From NCBI GenBank assembly GCA_964469265.1, contig CAYXYF010000001.1:124001-188000 (forward strand): a stretch of 64,000 bases of DNA, in the 5' to 3' direction. Below are positions 44,804-53,550 of the stretch, in pieces. A program made the translations under genes and the position numbers. The stretch's first letter is position 1. Each line of letters begins with the position of its first letter. The notes under the pieces are model-generated. The model was not told the origin of the DNA. It saw only the letters and a list, made by a program, of their open reading frames with translations, and did no database searches. The DNA comes from JAEYZS01 sp964469265. Its GTDB lineage: Bacteria; Bdellovibrionota; Bdellovibrionia; Bdellovibrionales; JAEYZS01.

Positions 44804-46213
44804 TTGAGAGTTCTTCCGCACAACATCGAAGCTGAACAATCTATTCTTGGTTCCGTGATGTTGGAGCCAGAAAAGTGGGACGAGGTCAGTGACACGATCT
44901 CTGAGGAGCACTTCTATAAAAACGCTCATAAAACAATTTACTCTGCCTTTCGTGAACTCAGTCTCAAGGGTCAGCCGATTGATATTTTAACGATCTCAGA
45001 ACTTCTCACTAAAAATAATGATATCGATGCCATTGGCGGTGCTTCTTATCTTGCGGAAATACTTAACCTCACACCGACGACGGCGAATTTAAAATCGTAT
45101 GTGGACATTGTCGTTGAAAAATCCATTTTAAGAAAAGTCATCGGAGAATGTCAGTCTCTTGTCGCAAGGGCTTATGATCAAGATTACGAGAACATTGGTA
45201 CTTTCCTTGATAATGCAGAGGCGAGTATATTTTCGATCGCTGAAAAGAAAAAGGTTGAAGGCTTAACGCCTGCTAATGAAATTTTGAAATTGAACATGCA
45301 GCGAATAGACGAGCTCTATAATGCTGGCGGCGATGCCGTAACAGGGATCTCATCAGGGTTTACAGATCTTGATAAAATGACGGCGGGTTTTCAACCAGGA
45401 GAGCTCACGATCATTGCAGCACGGCCGTCCATGGGTAAAACTGCGTTTAGTTTAAATATTGCAACTCATGCTTCCGTTCGCGAAGGCAAAAAGGTTGCCT
45501 ACTTCTCTCTTGAGATGGGTCAAGAGTCTTTGATGCTAAGAATGTTAGCCTCAGAGTCTAAGATTGATATGGGCTTGATGAGACGTGGAAAAATTCCGGA
45601 CTCAAGCTGGCCAAAACTTATCAACACTGTGAGTACATTGAGTAAATCGAATCTTTATATTGATGAGACCTCTGGAATTAGCCCATTTGAAATCCGTGCC
45701 AAATGCCGTCGATTAAAAGCAACGCACGGCTTAGACATGATCATGGTCGATTACCTTCAGTTAATGAGCATGAAGCAATCAAAGGTGGAAAGCAGAGAGC
45801 GAGAGGTTTCAGAAATTTCTAAAACTCTTAAAGCCATCGCAAAGGAACTCAAGGTTCCTGTGGTTGCTCTAGCTCAGCTCAATCGCGGCGTAGAGGGCCG
45901 CTCTGATAGACGCCCTATGCTTTCAGATCTTCGTGAATCGGGCTCAATAGAGCAAGATGCAGACGTTATCATGATGATTTATCGTGATGATTATTATGAG
46001 CGTGAAAACTCTGAGCAAAAAGGAATTGCAGAAATCATTGTTGGTAAGCAAAGAAACGGTCCGACTGGAGTCGCAAAGCTTGCATGGCTTGCACAGTATG
46101 GGCAGTTCGCAAATTTAGCGCCAGAAAGTTTATCGCAGTTTACTCCGCCAGCCCCGAAGGAAGGATCTGCAAAACCGAAGGGCCCCCTCCCGAATTTTGC
46201 CCCTAATGTTTAA
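44804..46213 (+). CDS. dnaB: Replicative DNA helicase DnaB
   Basis: Hexameric helicase that unwinds DNA at the fork. The 469-residue protein starts at TTG with an exceptional AGGGGGG ribosome-binding site at 4 to 5 bases. The N-terminal domain begins LPHNIEAEQSILGSVMLEP; the RecA-like motor has Walker A ARPSMGKTAF, VAYFSLEMG, MIMVDYLQLM and the DLRESGSIEQDADVI motif. No intein is present. The C-terminal tail is Pro-rich. Confidence 0.97.
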   Translation: MRVLPHNIEAEQSILGSVMLEPEKWDEVSDTISEEHFYKNAHKTIYSAFRELSLKGQPIDILTISELLTKNNDIDAIGGASYLAEILNLTPTTANLKSYVDIVVEKSILRKVIGECQSLVARAYDQDYENIGTFLDNAEASIFSIAEKKKVEGLTPANEILKLNMQRIDELYNAGGDAVTGISSGFTDLDKMTAGFQPGELTIIAARPSMGKTAFSLNIATHASVREGKKVAYFSLEMGQESLMLRMLASESKIDMGLMRRGKIPDSSWPKLINTVSTLSKSNLYIDETSGISPFEIRAKCRRLKATHGLDMIMVDYLQLMSMKQSKVESREREVSEISKTLKAIAKELKVPVVALAQLNRGVEGRSDRRPMLSDLRESGSIEQDADVIMMIYRDDYYERENSEQKGIAEIIVGKQRNGPTGVAKLAWLAQYGQFANLAPESLSQFTPPAPKEGSAKPKGPLPNFAPNV

Positions 46214-46326
46214 TAGTTAGGCGCGTAATCCAGACCGATGTCTAGATTTCTATAACACACCAAGTATGCATTAAAAGATTACCCTTTTTTTGGTTTGATG
46301 ATGTCATTCCAATAGAGGGGTTTAGC

Positions 46327-46518
46327 ATGGAAGATAAACTTTTTGATTCGATCATACAGAAAACAGGGTTGCCGCAGGAGCTGATATCCAACGAGTTCCT
46401 GCAAAAAATACAAGACAAGGGTTTTGATAAGTCGACAATTACTTTGGAGCAAATACGGATTGTTCTGGCAGAGTACCTGCAGGACGTTATCCTGCAGGCA
46501 AAAGAAGATTTTAAATAA
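46327..46518 (+). CDS. Small hypothetical helical protein
   Basis: A 63-residue acidic protein, probably all helical (PQELISNEFLQKIQDKGFDKSTITLEQIRIVLAEYLQDVILQ). GAGGGG lies 6 bases before the ATG, which supports translation. The last codons contain a 9-bp-stem inverted repeat (46476-46498). It follows dnaB by 113 bp. No family recognised. Confidence 0.65.
   Translation: MEDKLFDSIIQKTGLPQELISNEFLQKIQDKGFDKSTITLEQIRIVLAEYLQDVILQAKEDFK
46476..46498. repeat. Inverted repeat with 9-bp stem at the end of a small gene
   Basis: CCTGCAGGA (46476-46484), a 5-base loop CGTTA and TCCTGCAGG (46490-46498) form a perfect hairpin. No T-run follows, so it is not a standard terminator. It encodes the LQDVILQ part of the small protein, so it may be partly coincidental. 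Confidence 0.6.
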
Positions 46519-46590
46519 TTGTGGGGCTTGCGAAGTTGCTCATCTCATACGACCCACTGATGTGTTGGACCCAAGTAGATAAATTTGTAA

Positions 46591-46899
46591 TTACGTTAAA
46601 GAACGGACCTTTATTTTATAGCCGTCCATTTTCTTCTTTAGTGTGTTTCTGTTAATTCCTAACATTTTAGCGGTCTTAACTTGGTTTCCGCGGTGAACTT
46701 TCAAAGCAAGCTCAATAAGAGGCTTCTCTACTTGTTCTAAGACAACGTCATATAGACCATTTAATTCAACGGATGTTTCTTGTTGCTCGTCAAATAAGAC
46801 TTCTAGTTTTGATCTTACAAGCTTTTCTAAACTTACTGATTTTAAATTTGCAACGAATAGGTGATTAGGTTGAAAAGCGTCTGTTGTAGTATTCTCCAT
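46591..46899 (-). CDS. Fis-family DNA-binding protein
   Basis: A 102-residue protein. The C-terminal 45 residues (LYDVVLEQVEKPLIELALKVHRGNQVKTAKMLGINRNTLKKKM) match the Fis helix-turn-helix and the preceding dimerisation helix closely. As in E. coli Fis the rest is a poorly conserved arm. It may act as a nucleoid protein or regulator; it could also derive from an NtrC-type regulator's C-terminal domain, but the gene is complete and independent. Confidence 0.85.
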   Translation of the reverse strand: MENTTTDAFQPNHLFVANLKSVSLEKLVRSKLEVLFDEQQETSVELNGLYDVVLEQVEKPLIELALKVHRGNQVKTAKMLGINRNTLKKKMDGYKIKVRSLT

Positions 46900-46961
46900 T
46901 TGATCGCGGCTCCTGTTTCAGTTTTAGAGTTAGTGGTTTAACTTTATTTTTGTAGTGAGTG

Positions 46962-47597
46962 TTATACACCTTTTGTCTCTAGAGGCCAGATATATTTATG
47001 CATTTGCAACTGCATTCTTACTTGACATCCGTCTTTTAGAATCCACTGAGCAAGCTCGGCTTCACTCACAACTCCATGACTCGGACTAAATAAGACAACC
47101 CGTCCTTTTGAGAGGTGTGTTTGTACAAAACTTTTTGACCAATGGAAATCTTTTTCTGAACAAATTACGAATTTAAATTCATCTTGAGCAGTAGTATGGG
47201 AAATATTATCCAAAAGAAATGAATCTGCCGCGCCGCTATCGGGAGTTTTTACGTCGATAATTTTCTTGACACGTTTGTCGACTAATTCAACTTCAATAGC
47301 ACCGCTAGTTTCGATTGAAACATGATAATCTAAATCACAAAGTCGCTTCATGAGTTCTAGTGTTTGCTTTTGCGACAGAGGTTCACCGCCCGTTACGCAA
47401 ACATATTTTGCGGGATAAGATTGAATTTTTTCGATGATCTGCTCTAGCGAGATTTTTTTACCTTCATAATAAGCGTATTGAGTATCGCAGTAGGTGCAGC
47501 GTAAAGGACACCCAGAGGTCCGAACAAAAACTGTCGGTACGCCTGCCCAGCTGGACTCACCTTGAATACTGAAAAATATCTCGTTAATTTTTATCAT
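46962..47597 (-). CDS. queE: 7-carboxy-7-deazaguanine synthase QueE
   Basis: Radical SAM enzyme of queuosine biosynthesis that contracts 6-carboxytetrahydropterin to the deazapurine ring. The 211-residue protein has the FFSIQGESSWAGVPTVFVRTSGC start, the cluster-binding CxxxCxxC at 30-37 (Cys 30, 34, 37), and CVTGGEPL for SAM binding. It is divergent from ftsK with a 77-bp spacer. Confidence 0.94.
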   Translation of the reverse strand: MIKINEIFFSIQGESSWAGVPTVFVRTSGCPLRCTYCDTQYAYYEGKKISLEQIIEKIQSYPAKYVCVTGGEPLSQKQTLELMKRLCDLDYHVSIETSGAIEVELVDKRVKKIIDVKTPDSGAADSFLLDNISHTTAQDEFKFVICSEKDFHWSKSFVQTHLSKGRVVLFSPSHGVVSEAELAQWILKDGCQVRMQLQMHKYIWPLETKGV

Positions 47598-47674
47598 TGG
47601 TTTCTCGATTAAAGTCCTAATGATTTAAAAGCCCCGACTACCAAAGTCAATACAAGTTGGATTATGATTAGGAT

Positions 47675-50101
47675 ATGTCGAAAATGATTGAAAAATTTCA
47701 AAGAGATATTGTCGTTATTTTGTGGTTAGCGGGAAGTGTATTCTTATCCTTAGCCTTGTTTAGTTACAATCCAAATGACCCGTCTTTAAATACCACAGGA
47801 ACGTCTTCCGTCGTTCAAAACCTATGTGGTTATTTTGGTAGTTTCCTATCAGATATCTTTTACCAAGTTTTTGGGATTAGCGCGTGGGTCTTCGTTTTGG
47901 CGGGAATAAGAAAAGCCTACTTTCATCTGAGCCAAAGAAATTCTACTAGAAAGGTCTCAGGTCATATTTCAGTAGTATTTTTTGCGTTGTTTATCGTAAC
48001 AGCTTCATCTCTTGTGTCTCTTTATTTTTCTGAAACCAAAATCTTTAATAGCACTATCTACGCAAGTGGCCTTTTAGGCTTATTTGCTACAAAGGGGCTG
48101 ATCACAGTATTTAATAAAGCTGGTGTTTCAATTATCCTTTGGAGCACGATTTTAGTTCTTACAATTTTATACACTGAAAAATCCTTAAAAGAGTTTAAAG
48201 ATATTCTGTTGCCAGTTTCTTTAAAGCGCTCACTGATCAACTTGAAAGACTCTATGGTCATGTTTTTTAAAGGTCTCTTTAAAAGTGTAAAAATCCACAA
48301 GCCAAAGCGCCCTACCGTAGAATCAAAAACACTAAATGCCCTTGAAGCTAGAATCATCAAAGCATCAGAAAAAGAAAGTGATGATGATGAATTTGAAGAC
48401 GACGAACTAGAAGAGCTTCATGAGCTTGAAGAAATCGCAGAAGAATTAGGAATTGAAGAAGACGATGATGATGAGCCCATGGGCGCAGAGGCAGAGAGAA
48501 AGCCTCACTTTATCATTCAGAAGATGAATGAAAGAAAGTCTCACATCACTCAAGCGGAACATAAAAAAATTAAAAGAATAGAAAAATGGGAATTACCAAA
48601 ACTCTCCATTCTTGAGTCTGCGCCTGCAAAAGGCTTAAAGGTTGATGAAAGAGCAATTAAAGAAAACACTTTCTTACTAGAAGACAAACTTTCCCAGTTT
48701 TCAGTCAAAGGCCAAGTGGTTGCGGTCAGGCCTGGCCCAGCGGTGACCATGTATGAGTTTAAGCCGAATGCAGATGTTAAAATTTCTAAGATCACAGAGT
48801 TAGCAGATGATATCTCTCTTGCACTAAGTTCTGAATCGGTGCGGATCATAGCGCCCCTGCCTGGCCGCGATGTGGTTGGCATTGAGAGCGCTAACCCCAA
48901 TAGAGCACCAGTTTATCTTAAAGAAATCGTTGAAGATAAAACCTTCTGGGATGAAAAAGTCAGGCTTCCAATTGCGTTGGGTAAAGAAGCTGGCGGTGAT
49001 CCTAAGACCGTCGATCTTAGAAAGATGCCACATTTACTCGTTGCTGGAACAACGGGCTCAGGGAAATCCGTTTTTATTAATTCCTTATTAACGGGCCTAC
49101 TCTTTAAACATTCGCCAAAAACATTAAAATTAATCTTAGTGGATCCAAAGCAAGTGGACTTGGCAGCGTTTCATAATGTGCCCCATTTAATAATGCCTCC
49201 AATTAAGGAACCCAAAAAAGCAGTTGTTAGCCTGCGTTGGGCAGTTCGAGAAATGGAAAAGCGTTATCGTTCGATGTCGAGATTTAAAACCCGAAGCATT
49301 GAAGAATTTAATAAAGCTGTATCCGATCTCTCAAAACAACAGGCTTCAGGACATCAAGCTTACAACGACGAGCTTGAAGCGCAGAACAGATCAAATGTTG
49401 AGGGTTATTACCATAATGAAATACCTTATATTGTTATCATCGTGGAAGAGTTCGGCGATCTTATGGCCGTGGATAAATCCAATACGGAGCAACTCATTGT
49501 TCGGTTGGCGCAAATGGCACGTGCATGCGGAATGCATTTAGTGTTGGCTATGCAGTCCCCTCGTCGCGATGTCGTAACGGGATTAATTAAAACCAATATT
49601 CCTGGGCGCATCAGCTTTAAAGTTGCTAGTAAAACAGATTCTCGAATCATCCTTGACGAAGCTGGAGCAGAAAGACTACTTGCCCAAGGAGATATGTTGT
49701 TCTTGGCTCCAGGTGTTTCTAAGCCGCAAAGACACCATGGAGCGTGGGTCTCAGAACCCGAGATTCATGCTCTGACCTCGTTTTGGTCTAAACAGTCTGA
49801 ACCTGATTTTGATCCAGCGGCAATGAAAGTATTGAGCGGCTCTGGCGGCGGATTTGAATTCTCCGATGGCTCTTCTGGAACATCCTTTGATGGTGAACCC
49901 GAAGAGGGCTCAGATGAAAGATACGATGAGCTTCTGGCTTATGTGTCGGGGCTTAAGGAAGTGAGCGCTTCTTTGTTGCAAAGAAAGTTCCGTCTGGGTT
50001 ATCCAAGGGCAGCAAGGATCATTGAGATCTTTGAAAAAGAAGGGGTTGTTGGTCCCTCAAATGGTAGCAAGCCGCGCCAAGTACTAATCAATAAATTGTA
50101 A
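47675..50101 (+). CDS. ftsK: DNA translocase FtsK
   Basis: Septal motor that clears and resolves chromosome termini. The 808-residue protein has four N-terminal membrane helices (within about 10-185), a short linker with a strongly acidic stretch (about 230-270), the alpha-beta RecA motor with Walker A GTTGSGKS and Walker B VIIVEEFGDLMA, and a C-terminal gamma winged helix (SASLLQRKFRLGYPRAARI) for KOPS recognition. The linker is much shorter than in E. coli FtsK. Confidence 0.97.
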   Translation: MSKMIEKFQRDIVVILWLAGSVFLSLALFSYNPNDPSLNTTGTSSVVQNLCGYFGSFLSDIFYQVFGISAWVFVLAGIRKAYFHLSQRNSTRKVSGHISVVFFALFIVTASSLVSLYFSETKIFNSTIYASGLLGLFATKGLITVFNKAGVSIILWSTILVLTILYTEKSLKEFKDILLPVSLKRSLINLKDSMVMFFKGLFKSVKIHKPKRPTVESKTLNALEARIIKASEKESDDDEFEDDELEELHELEEIAEELGIEEDDDDEPMGAEAERKPHFIIQKMNERKSHITQAEHKKIKRIEKWELPKLSILESAPAKGLKVDERAIKENTFLLEDKLSQFSVKGQVVAVRPGPAVTMYEFKPNADVKISKITELADDISLALSSESVRIIAPLPGRDVVGIESANPNRAPVYLKEIVEDKTFWDEKVRLPIALGKEAGGDPKTVDLRKMPHLLVAGTTGSGKSVFINSLLTGLLFKHSPKTLKLILVDPKQVDLAAFHNVPHLIMPPIKEPKKAVVSLRWAVREMEKRYRSMSRFKTRSIEEFNKAVSDLSKQQASGHQAYNDELEAQNRSNVEGYYHNEIPYIVIIVEEFGDLMAVDKSNTEQLIVRLAQMARACGMHLVLAMQSPRRDVVTGLIKTNIPGRISFKVASKTDSRIILDEAGAERLLAQGDMLFLAPGVSKPQRHHGAWVSEPEIHALTSFWSKQSEPDFDPAAMKVLSGSGGGFEFSDGSSGTSFDGEPEEGSDERYDELLAYVSGLKEVSASLLQRKFRLGYPRAARIIEIFEKEGVVGPSNGSKPRQVLINKL

Positions 50102-50158
50102 TTGCAGATGAGGCCTTTGTGCCTTGTCAGGCATGGTCGCTCATAGTACAAATAAGCA

Positions 50159-51034
50159 ATGAAATTAGCGGTATATTTTCTCTCACTGTTTATTGCGAGC
50201 GCAGCCCTTGCTCAAGCAAAGGTCGAAAGTTCAAAACAAAAAGAAAACTACAAAGACATCATCAAAAAAGCTCAAAATCTCACCGTGCAGAAAGACCGTT
50301 TGCAAGGCGCCAAAGTCATTGTTCGAGTTTTAGAACATGATAACCTCAGTAAAAAAAATCGCGAGGAATTAAAAAAGGCGCTCCAAGAAATCTCTTCTCT
50401 TTTCTATACGGAAAAGACTCAAAAAACTTTCGAATATGCAAAATCCCTTCTCAGAGATTCGCCACAAGAATCTTTGGATAAATTTAAACAAGCCTTAGCA
50501 GAAGAACCAAGCAATGTGACTATTTTGTTGTGGGCAGCTAGAAACGCCCTTTATCGAGGGAAGTGTGATGAGGCCGAAGCTTACACATCAAATGCTTTGG
50601 CGGTGAATCCCTTCCATTCTTATTTGCAATTAGCAAGACTTCAGGCGCTGGCTTGTGTACAAAAATTTTCAGAGTTTGACAAAGCTCTTGAGGAATATAA
50701 AACCATAGAGGCCGAACATCCTTTATTTTTCTCATTAGTAATGGCGCAGAATCTTTTTCATGAAAAAAAATATTCTCGGGCATCTTCATACATCGAAAAA
50801 GCAAAAGAAATTGATAGGGATTATCCAGAGATTTATTACTGGGAAGTCCAAATCGGAGACAAACTGGGGGAATCGGTTCGTAATGCGGTCCTCAGATTCG
50901 TAAGGGGCTGCCGAATACTGAGCGTTGCTGATTATTTTAAGTATGAGGCCGAGCCAAGACTTTGCCAGCAGTATAAGTCCTATGAAAATGAGTATAAAAA
51001 TATTATTGAACGCGGAAAAAAGGAATTCGATTAA
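50159..51034 (+). CDS. Exported TPR-repeat protein
   Basis: A 291-residue protein with a signal peptide (1-19, ending ALAQA) and at least three TPR-like units (about 90-215: FKQALAEEPSNVTILLWAARNAL, AEAYTSNALAVNPFHSYLQLARLQAL, AQNLFHEKKYSRASSYIEKAKEI). Two cysteines near the end. It overlaps the next gene by one base (TAATG), so it heads the lptM-dap operon. Role probably as a periplasmic scaffold; unknown. Confidence 0.78.
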   Translation: MKLAVYFLSLFIASAALAQAKVESSKQKENYKDIIKKAQNLTVQKDRLQGAKVIVRVLEHDNLSKKNREELKKALQEISSLFYTEKTQKTFEYAKSLLRDSPQESLDKFKQALAEEPSNVTILLWAARNALYRGKCDEAEAYTSNALAVNPFHSYLQLARLQALACVQKFSEFDKALEEYKTIEAEHPLFFSLVMAQNLFHEKKYSRASSYIEKAKEIDRDYPEIYYWEVQIGDKLGESVRNAVLRFVRGCRILSVADYFKYEAEPRLCQQYKSYENEYKNIIERGKKEFD

Positions 51035-51252
51035 TGAAAAACATTTTAAAGGTTATGCTATTGGTTCTACCCCTTTTACTTTTAGAAGTAGCGTGCGGAG
51101 TTAAGGGTGATCCAATTCCACCTAAGATCCCGTCGGAATTGGGCCGAGGCCAGCCAACTTATAAAGGTGCAACAGAAGAGTTGGCCTTTCCAACCGTGCC
51201 GCCAGTAGTTGTTCCGACAGCAGAGGATGCAAAGAAAAAGAATAAAAAATGA
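51034..51252 (+). CDS. lptM: LptM (YifL)-like small lipoprotein
   Basis: A 72-residue lipoprotein. The lipobox ends with VAC and is followed by GVKGDPIPPK, close to the CGLKGPLYFPP signature of LptM, which promotes maturation of the LPS translocon protein LptD. The rest is Pro/Lys-rich. It lies directly upstream of dapF, as yifL does in E. coli. It overlaps dapF by 4 bp. The call combines the motif with synteny. Confidence 0.75.
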   Translation: MKNILKVMLLVLPLLLLEVACGVKGDPIPPKIPSELGRGQPTYKGATEELAFPTVPPVVVPTAEDAKKKNKK

Positions 51253-52064
51253 GTGATTTAGAGTTTGTAAAGCTGTCAGGCGCAGGCAACGATTTTATAG
51301 TTATAGATTTAAGGCATTCTAGAAGAAAGCTTCCGAAAGCCTATCGCAAGAAGCTTGTAAAAAAAGTTTGCCATCGCAACTTCGGTGTCGGCGCTGATGG
51401 GCTGATATTTTTAGAAAAGCCCCGATCAAAGAAAAATAATTTTAAATGGGATTTCTACAATAAAGACGGATCAGATGCGGAAATGTGTTTAAACGCATCA
51501 CGCTGTGTGATTCGTTATGAATTTGATGTTGTTAAATATAATAAGAAACAAGCTTATTTTGAGTCTGATGTGGGAGTTGTCTCGGGGAGTAAGGTCGGTA
51601 AAAATATTCAGGTCGAACTACCGATTAAAAAACAAAAGGTAGCGCCCCTTGAGGTTTCTACAAAAGATAAAAAATCAGTTAAGGGCTACTTCGTGAATTC
51701 AGGCGTACCCCATTTTGTTGTTTTTCAGAATAAACTTGAGAGTGTTTACTCTATAAAAGAGCTCTCATCAGAGCTTCGGTTTCATAAAAAATTTAAAAAG
51801 CCAGGGAGCAATATTACTTACTGCGAAAAAAAGGGATCAAATATTCGAGCGGTGACGTTTGAAAGAGGTGTAGAGGATTATACTCTGGCTTGTGGCACGG
51901 GAGCAGTCGCGGTGGGCATGGTGTTTGATTCAGAATTCTCTAAAAACCCTGTTACAATCCAAATGCCTGGTGGAAAGATTAAAGTTACGATGAAAGAAAG
52001 TTTTGCAAAAATTGAAGGACCATCTGAAATCATTTGCAAGGGAGTTTTATGTTTGAAGGTGTAA
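51249..52064 (+). CDS. dapF: Diaminopimelate epimerase with an unusual active-site loop
   Basis: Interconverts LL- and meso-diaminopimelate for lysine and peptidoglycan. The 271-residue protein has SGAGNDFIVID (10-20), FGVGADGL (45-52), the first catalytic Cys 80 in the sequence MCLNASRC, and the second Cys 215 in LACGTGA. The normal first loop is CGNGxRC; here the two Gly are Leu 81 and Ala 83, with Asn 82 and Arg 85 kept. Both catalytic Cys are present, so it is probably active. It overlaps lptM by 4 bp and dapA by 16 bp. Confidence 0.9.
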   Translation: MSDLEFVKLSGAGNDFIVIDLRHSRRKLPKAYRKKLVKKVCHRNFGVGADGLIFLEKPRSKKNNFKWDFYNKDGSDAEMCLNASRCVIRYEFDVVKYNKKQAYFESDVGVVSGSKVGKNIQVELPIKKQKVAPLEVSTKDKKSVKGYFVNSGVPHFVVFQNKLESVYSIKELSSELRFHKKFKKPGSNITYCEKKGSNIRAVTFERGVEDYTLACGTGAVAVGMVFDSEFSKNPVTIQMPGGKIKVTMKESFAKIEGPSEIICKGVLCLKV

Positions 52065-52918
52065 TAACAGCGTTAATAACGCCATTTAAAAACGGCCAAG
52101 TGGACTATGATTCTCTTAAAAAACTTGTGCACTCTCAGTTGGAAGGCGGCGTGGATGGCTTCGTAGTCCACGGCACAACCGCTGAGAGCCCAACAACAAC
52201 GGCATCCGAGAAAGAAGATATTTTTAAGTTTATTAAATCAGAAGTATCACGACAGGTTCCTCTTATTGTGGGAACGGGTTCAAACTCAACTGAAGAGAGC
52301 GTTGGTAACTCAAAAGTTGCTGAGCGATGGGGAGCAGATGGAATTCTCGTTGTTGTGCCTTATTATAATAAGCCCCCTCAGCGAGGGCTTTTTGAACATT
52401 TCAATAAGGTCGCTAACGCCGTTGAGATACCAACTGTGTTATACAATGTTCCTGGACGAACTATCACTTCTTTAGAAAAAGAGACTATTATTGCGCTCAG
52501 TGAAAATAAAAAAATTGTCGCCATTAAAGAAGCGAGTGGAAATGTGGAATTCGGAGAGTCATTGGTAAAGAGCTGCAGAAGCGACTTTCATATTCTAAGT
52601 GGCGATGACAAAACATCCATGGCGCTTGCAGCTCGAGGCGGCAAGGGGGTCGTTGCGGTGGCCTCTCACATTATACCAAGACACATGAAAGACACATATT
52701 CAAAGATTAAAAGCGGAGATACTGGAGCCCTAAAAAAATATGAGGAGCTTTATCCGCTAATTGATAGTCTCTATGTTGAATCTAATCCAATTCCGATAAA
52801 ATATGCTCTAGAAAAACTCGGAATTATTAGCAGTTGTGAAATGCGCTTACCACTTTCCGCGTTGGGGAATGATTTAAAACCAATCGTTGATGAAGAAATT
52901 AAAAAGGCAGGATTATGA
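52049..52918 (+). CDS. dapA: 4-hydroxy-tetrahydrodipicolinate synthase
   Basis: Condenses pyruvate with aspartate semialdehyde at the start of the diaminopimelate branch. The start is set at ATG 52049, which has GGGAG ahead and gives MFEGVITALITPF; an in-frame ATG at 52034 lacks this. About 289 residues with GTTAESPT (usual GTTGE), the Tyr in YNVPGRT and the Schiff-base Lys in AIKEASGN. Overlaps dapF by 16 bp and dapB by 4 bp. Confidence 0.95.
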   Translation: MFEGVITALITPFKNGQVDYDSLKKLVHSQLEGGVDGFVVHGTTAESPTTTASEKEDIFKFIKSEVSRQVPLIVGTGSNSTEESVGNSKVAERWGADGILVVVPYYNKPPQRGLFEHFNKVANAVEIPTVLYNVPGRTITSLEKETIIALSENKKIVAIKEASGNVEFGESLVKSCRSDFHILSGDDKTSMALAARGGKGVVAVASHIIPRHMKDTYSKIKSGDTGALKKYEELYPLIDSLYVESNPIPIKYALEKLGIISSCEMRLPLSALGNDLKPIVDEEIKKAGL

Positions 52919-53550
52919 AAAAAGTATTTTTATTCGGCTCCACAGGAAAAATGGGAAAAGAAATATCTGCTCTTATTGAAGAAGACTCAGAGCTTGTTAC
53001 TACCAATAAAATTGAAGAATCTGATGTCGTTATTGATTTTACAAACCAAGAAGCATTTTCTAAAAACCTGCAAGAAGCACTGAAACAAAAAAAGCCTTTT
53101 GTTAGTGGAACTACAGGGTTAGATGATAAACAATTCTCAGAACTTCAAAAGGCGTCTTCTGCAATCCCCGTTTTATGGGCGTCAAACATGAGTGTAGGAA
53201 TCTCCGTTTTAAATCAGATGCTCGAACAATTAAGAAGCATTAGCGATTATGATTTTTATATTGAAGAGACCCATCACGTTCATAAAAAAGATTCGCCAAG
53301 CGGTACGGCTTTAACAATTAAGAAGGGTTTAGAGGCCTCAATAGGAAAACCTGTTAACGATACTCTTGCGCTTCGAGGCGGTGGAGTTTTCGGGCAACAC
53401 AAGGTTATCGCATTGGGGCCAGAAGAAACATTGACCATACAACATGATGCCTTAAATAGAACGGTTTTCGCGCGTGGAGCAGTTAAGAGTGCAAAGTGGA
53501 TCATGGGTAAAAAGCAAGGTCAGTATACGATCTCGGATGTCCTTAAATGA
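52915..53550 (+). CDS. dapB: 4-hydroxy-tetrahydrodipicolinate reductase (short form)
   Basis: NAD(P)H-dependent second step of the diaminopimelate pathway. At 211 residues it is shorter than the usual 240-275. The loss is in the N-terminal Rossmann part, which goes from the nucleotide loop FGSTGKMGKEI straight to VVIDFTNQEA. The SGTTG motif and the EETHHVHKKDSPSGTA active-site block with catalytic His and Lys are present. Short DapB occurs in other bacteria. Confidence 0.92.
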   Translation: MKKVFLFGSTGKMGKEISALIEEDSELVTTNKIEESDVVIDFTNQEAFSKNLQEALKQKKPFVSGTTGLDDKQFSELQKASSAIPVLWASNMSVGISVLNQMLEQLRSISDYDFYIEETHHVHKKDSPSGTALTIKKGLEASIGKPVNDTLALRGGGVFGQHKVIALGPEETLTIQHDALNRTVFARGAVKSAKWIMGKKQGQYTISDVLK

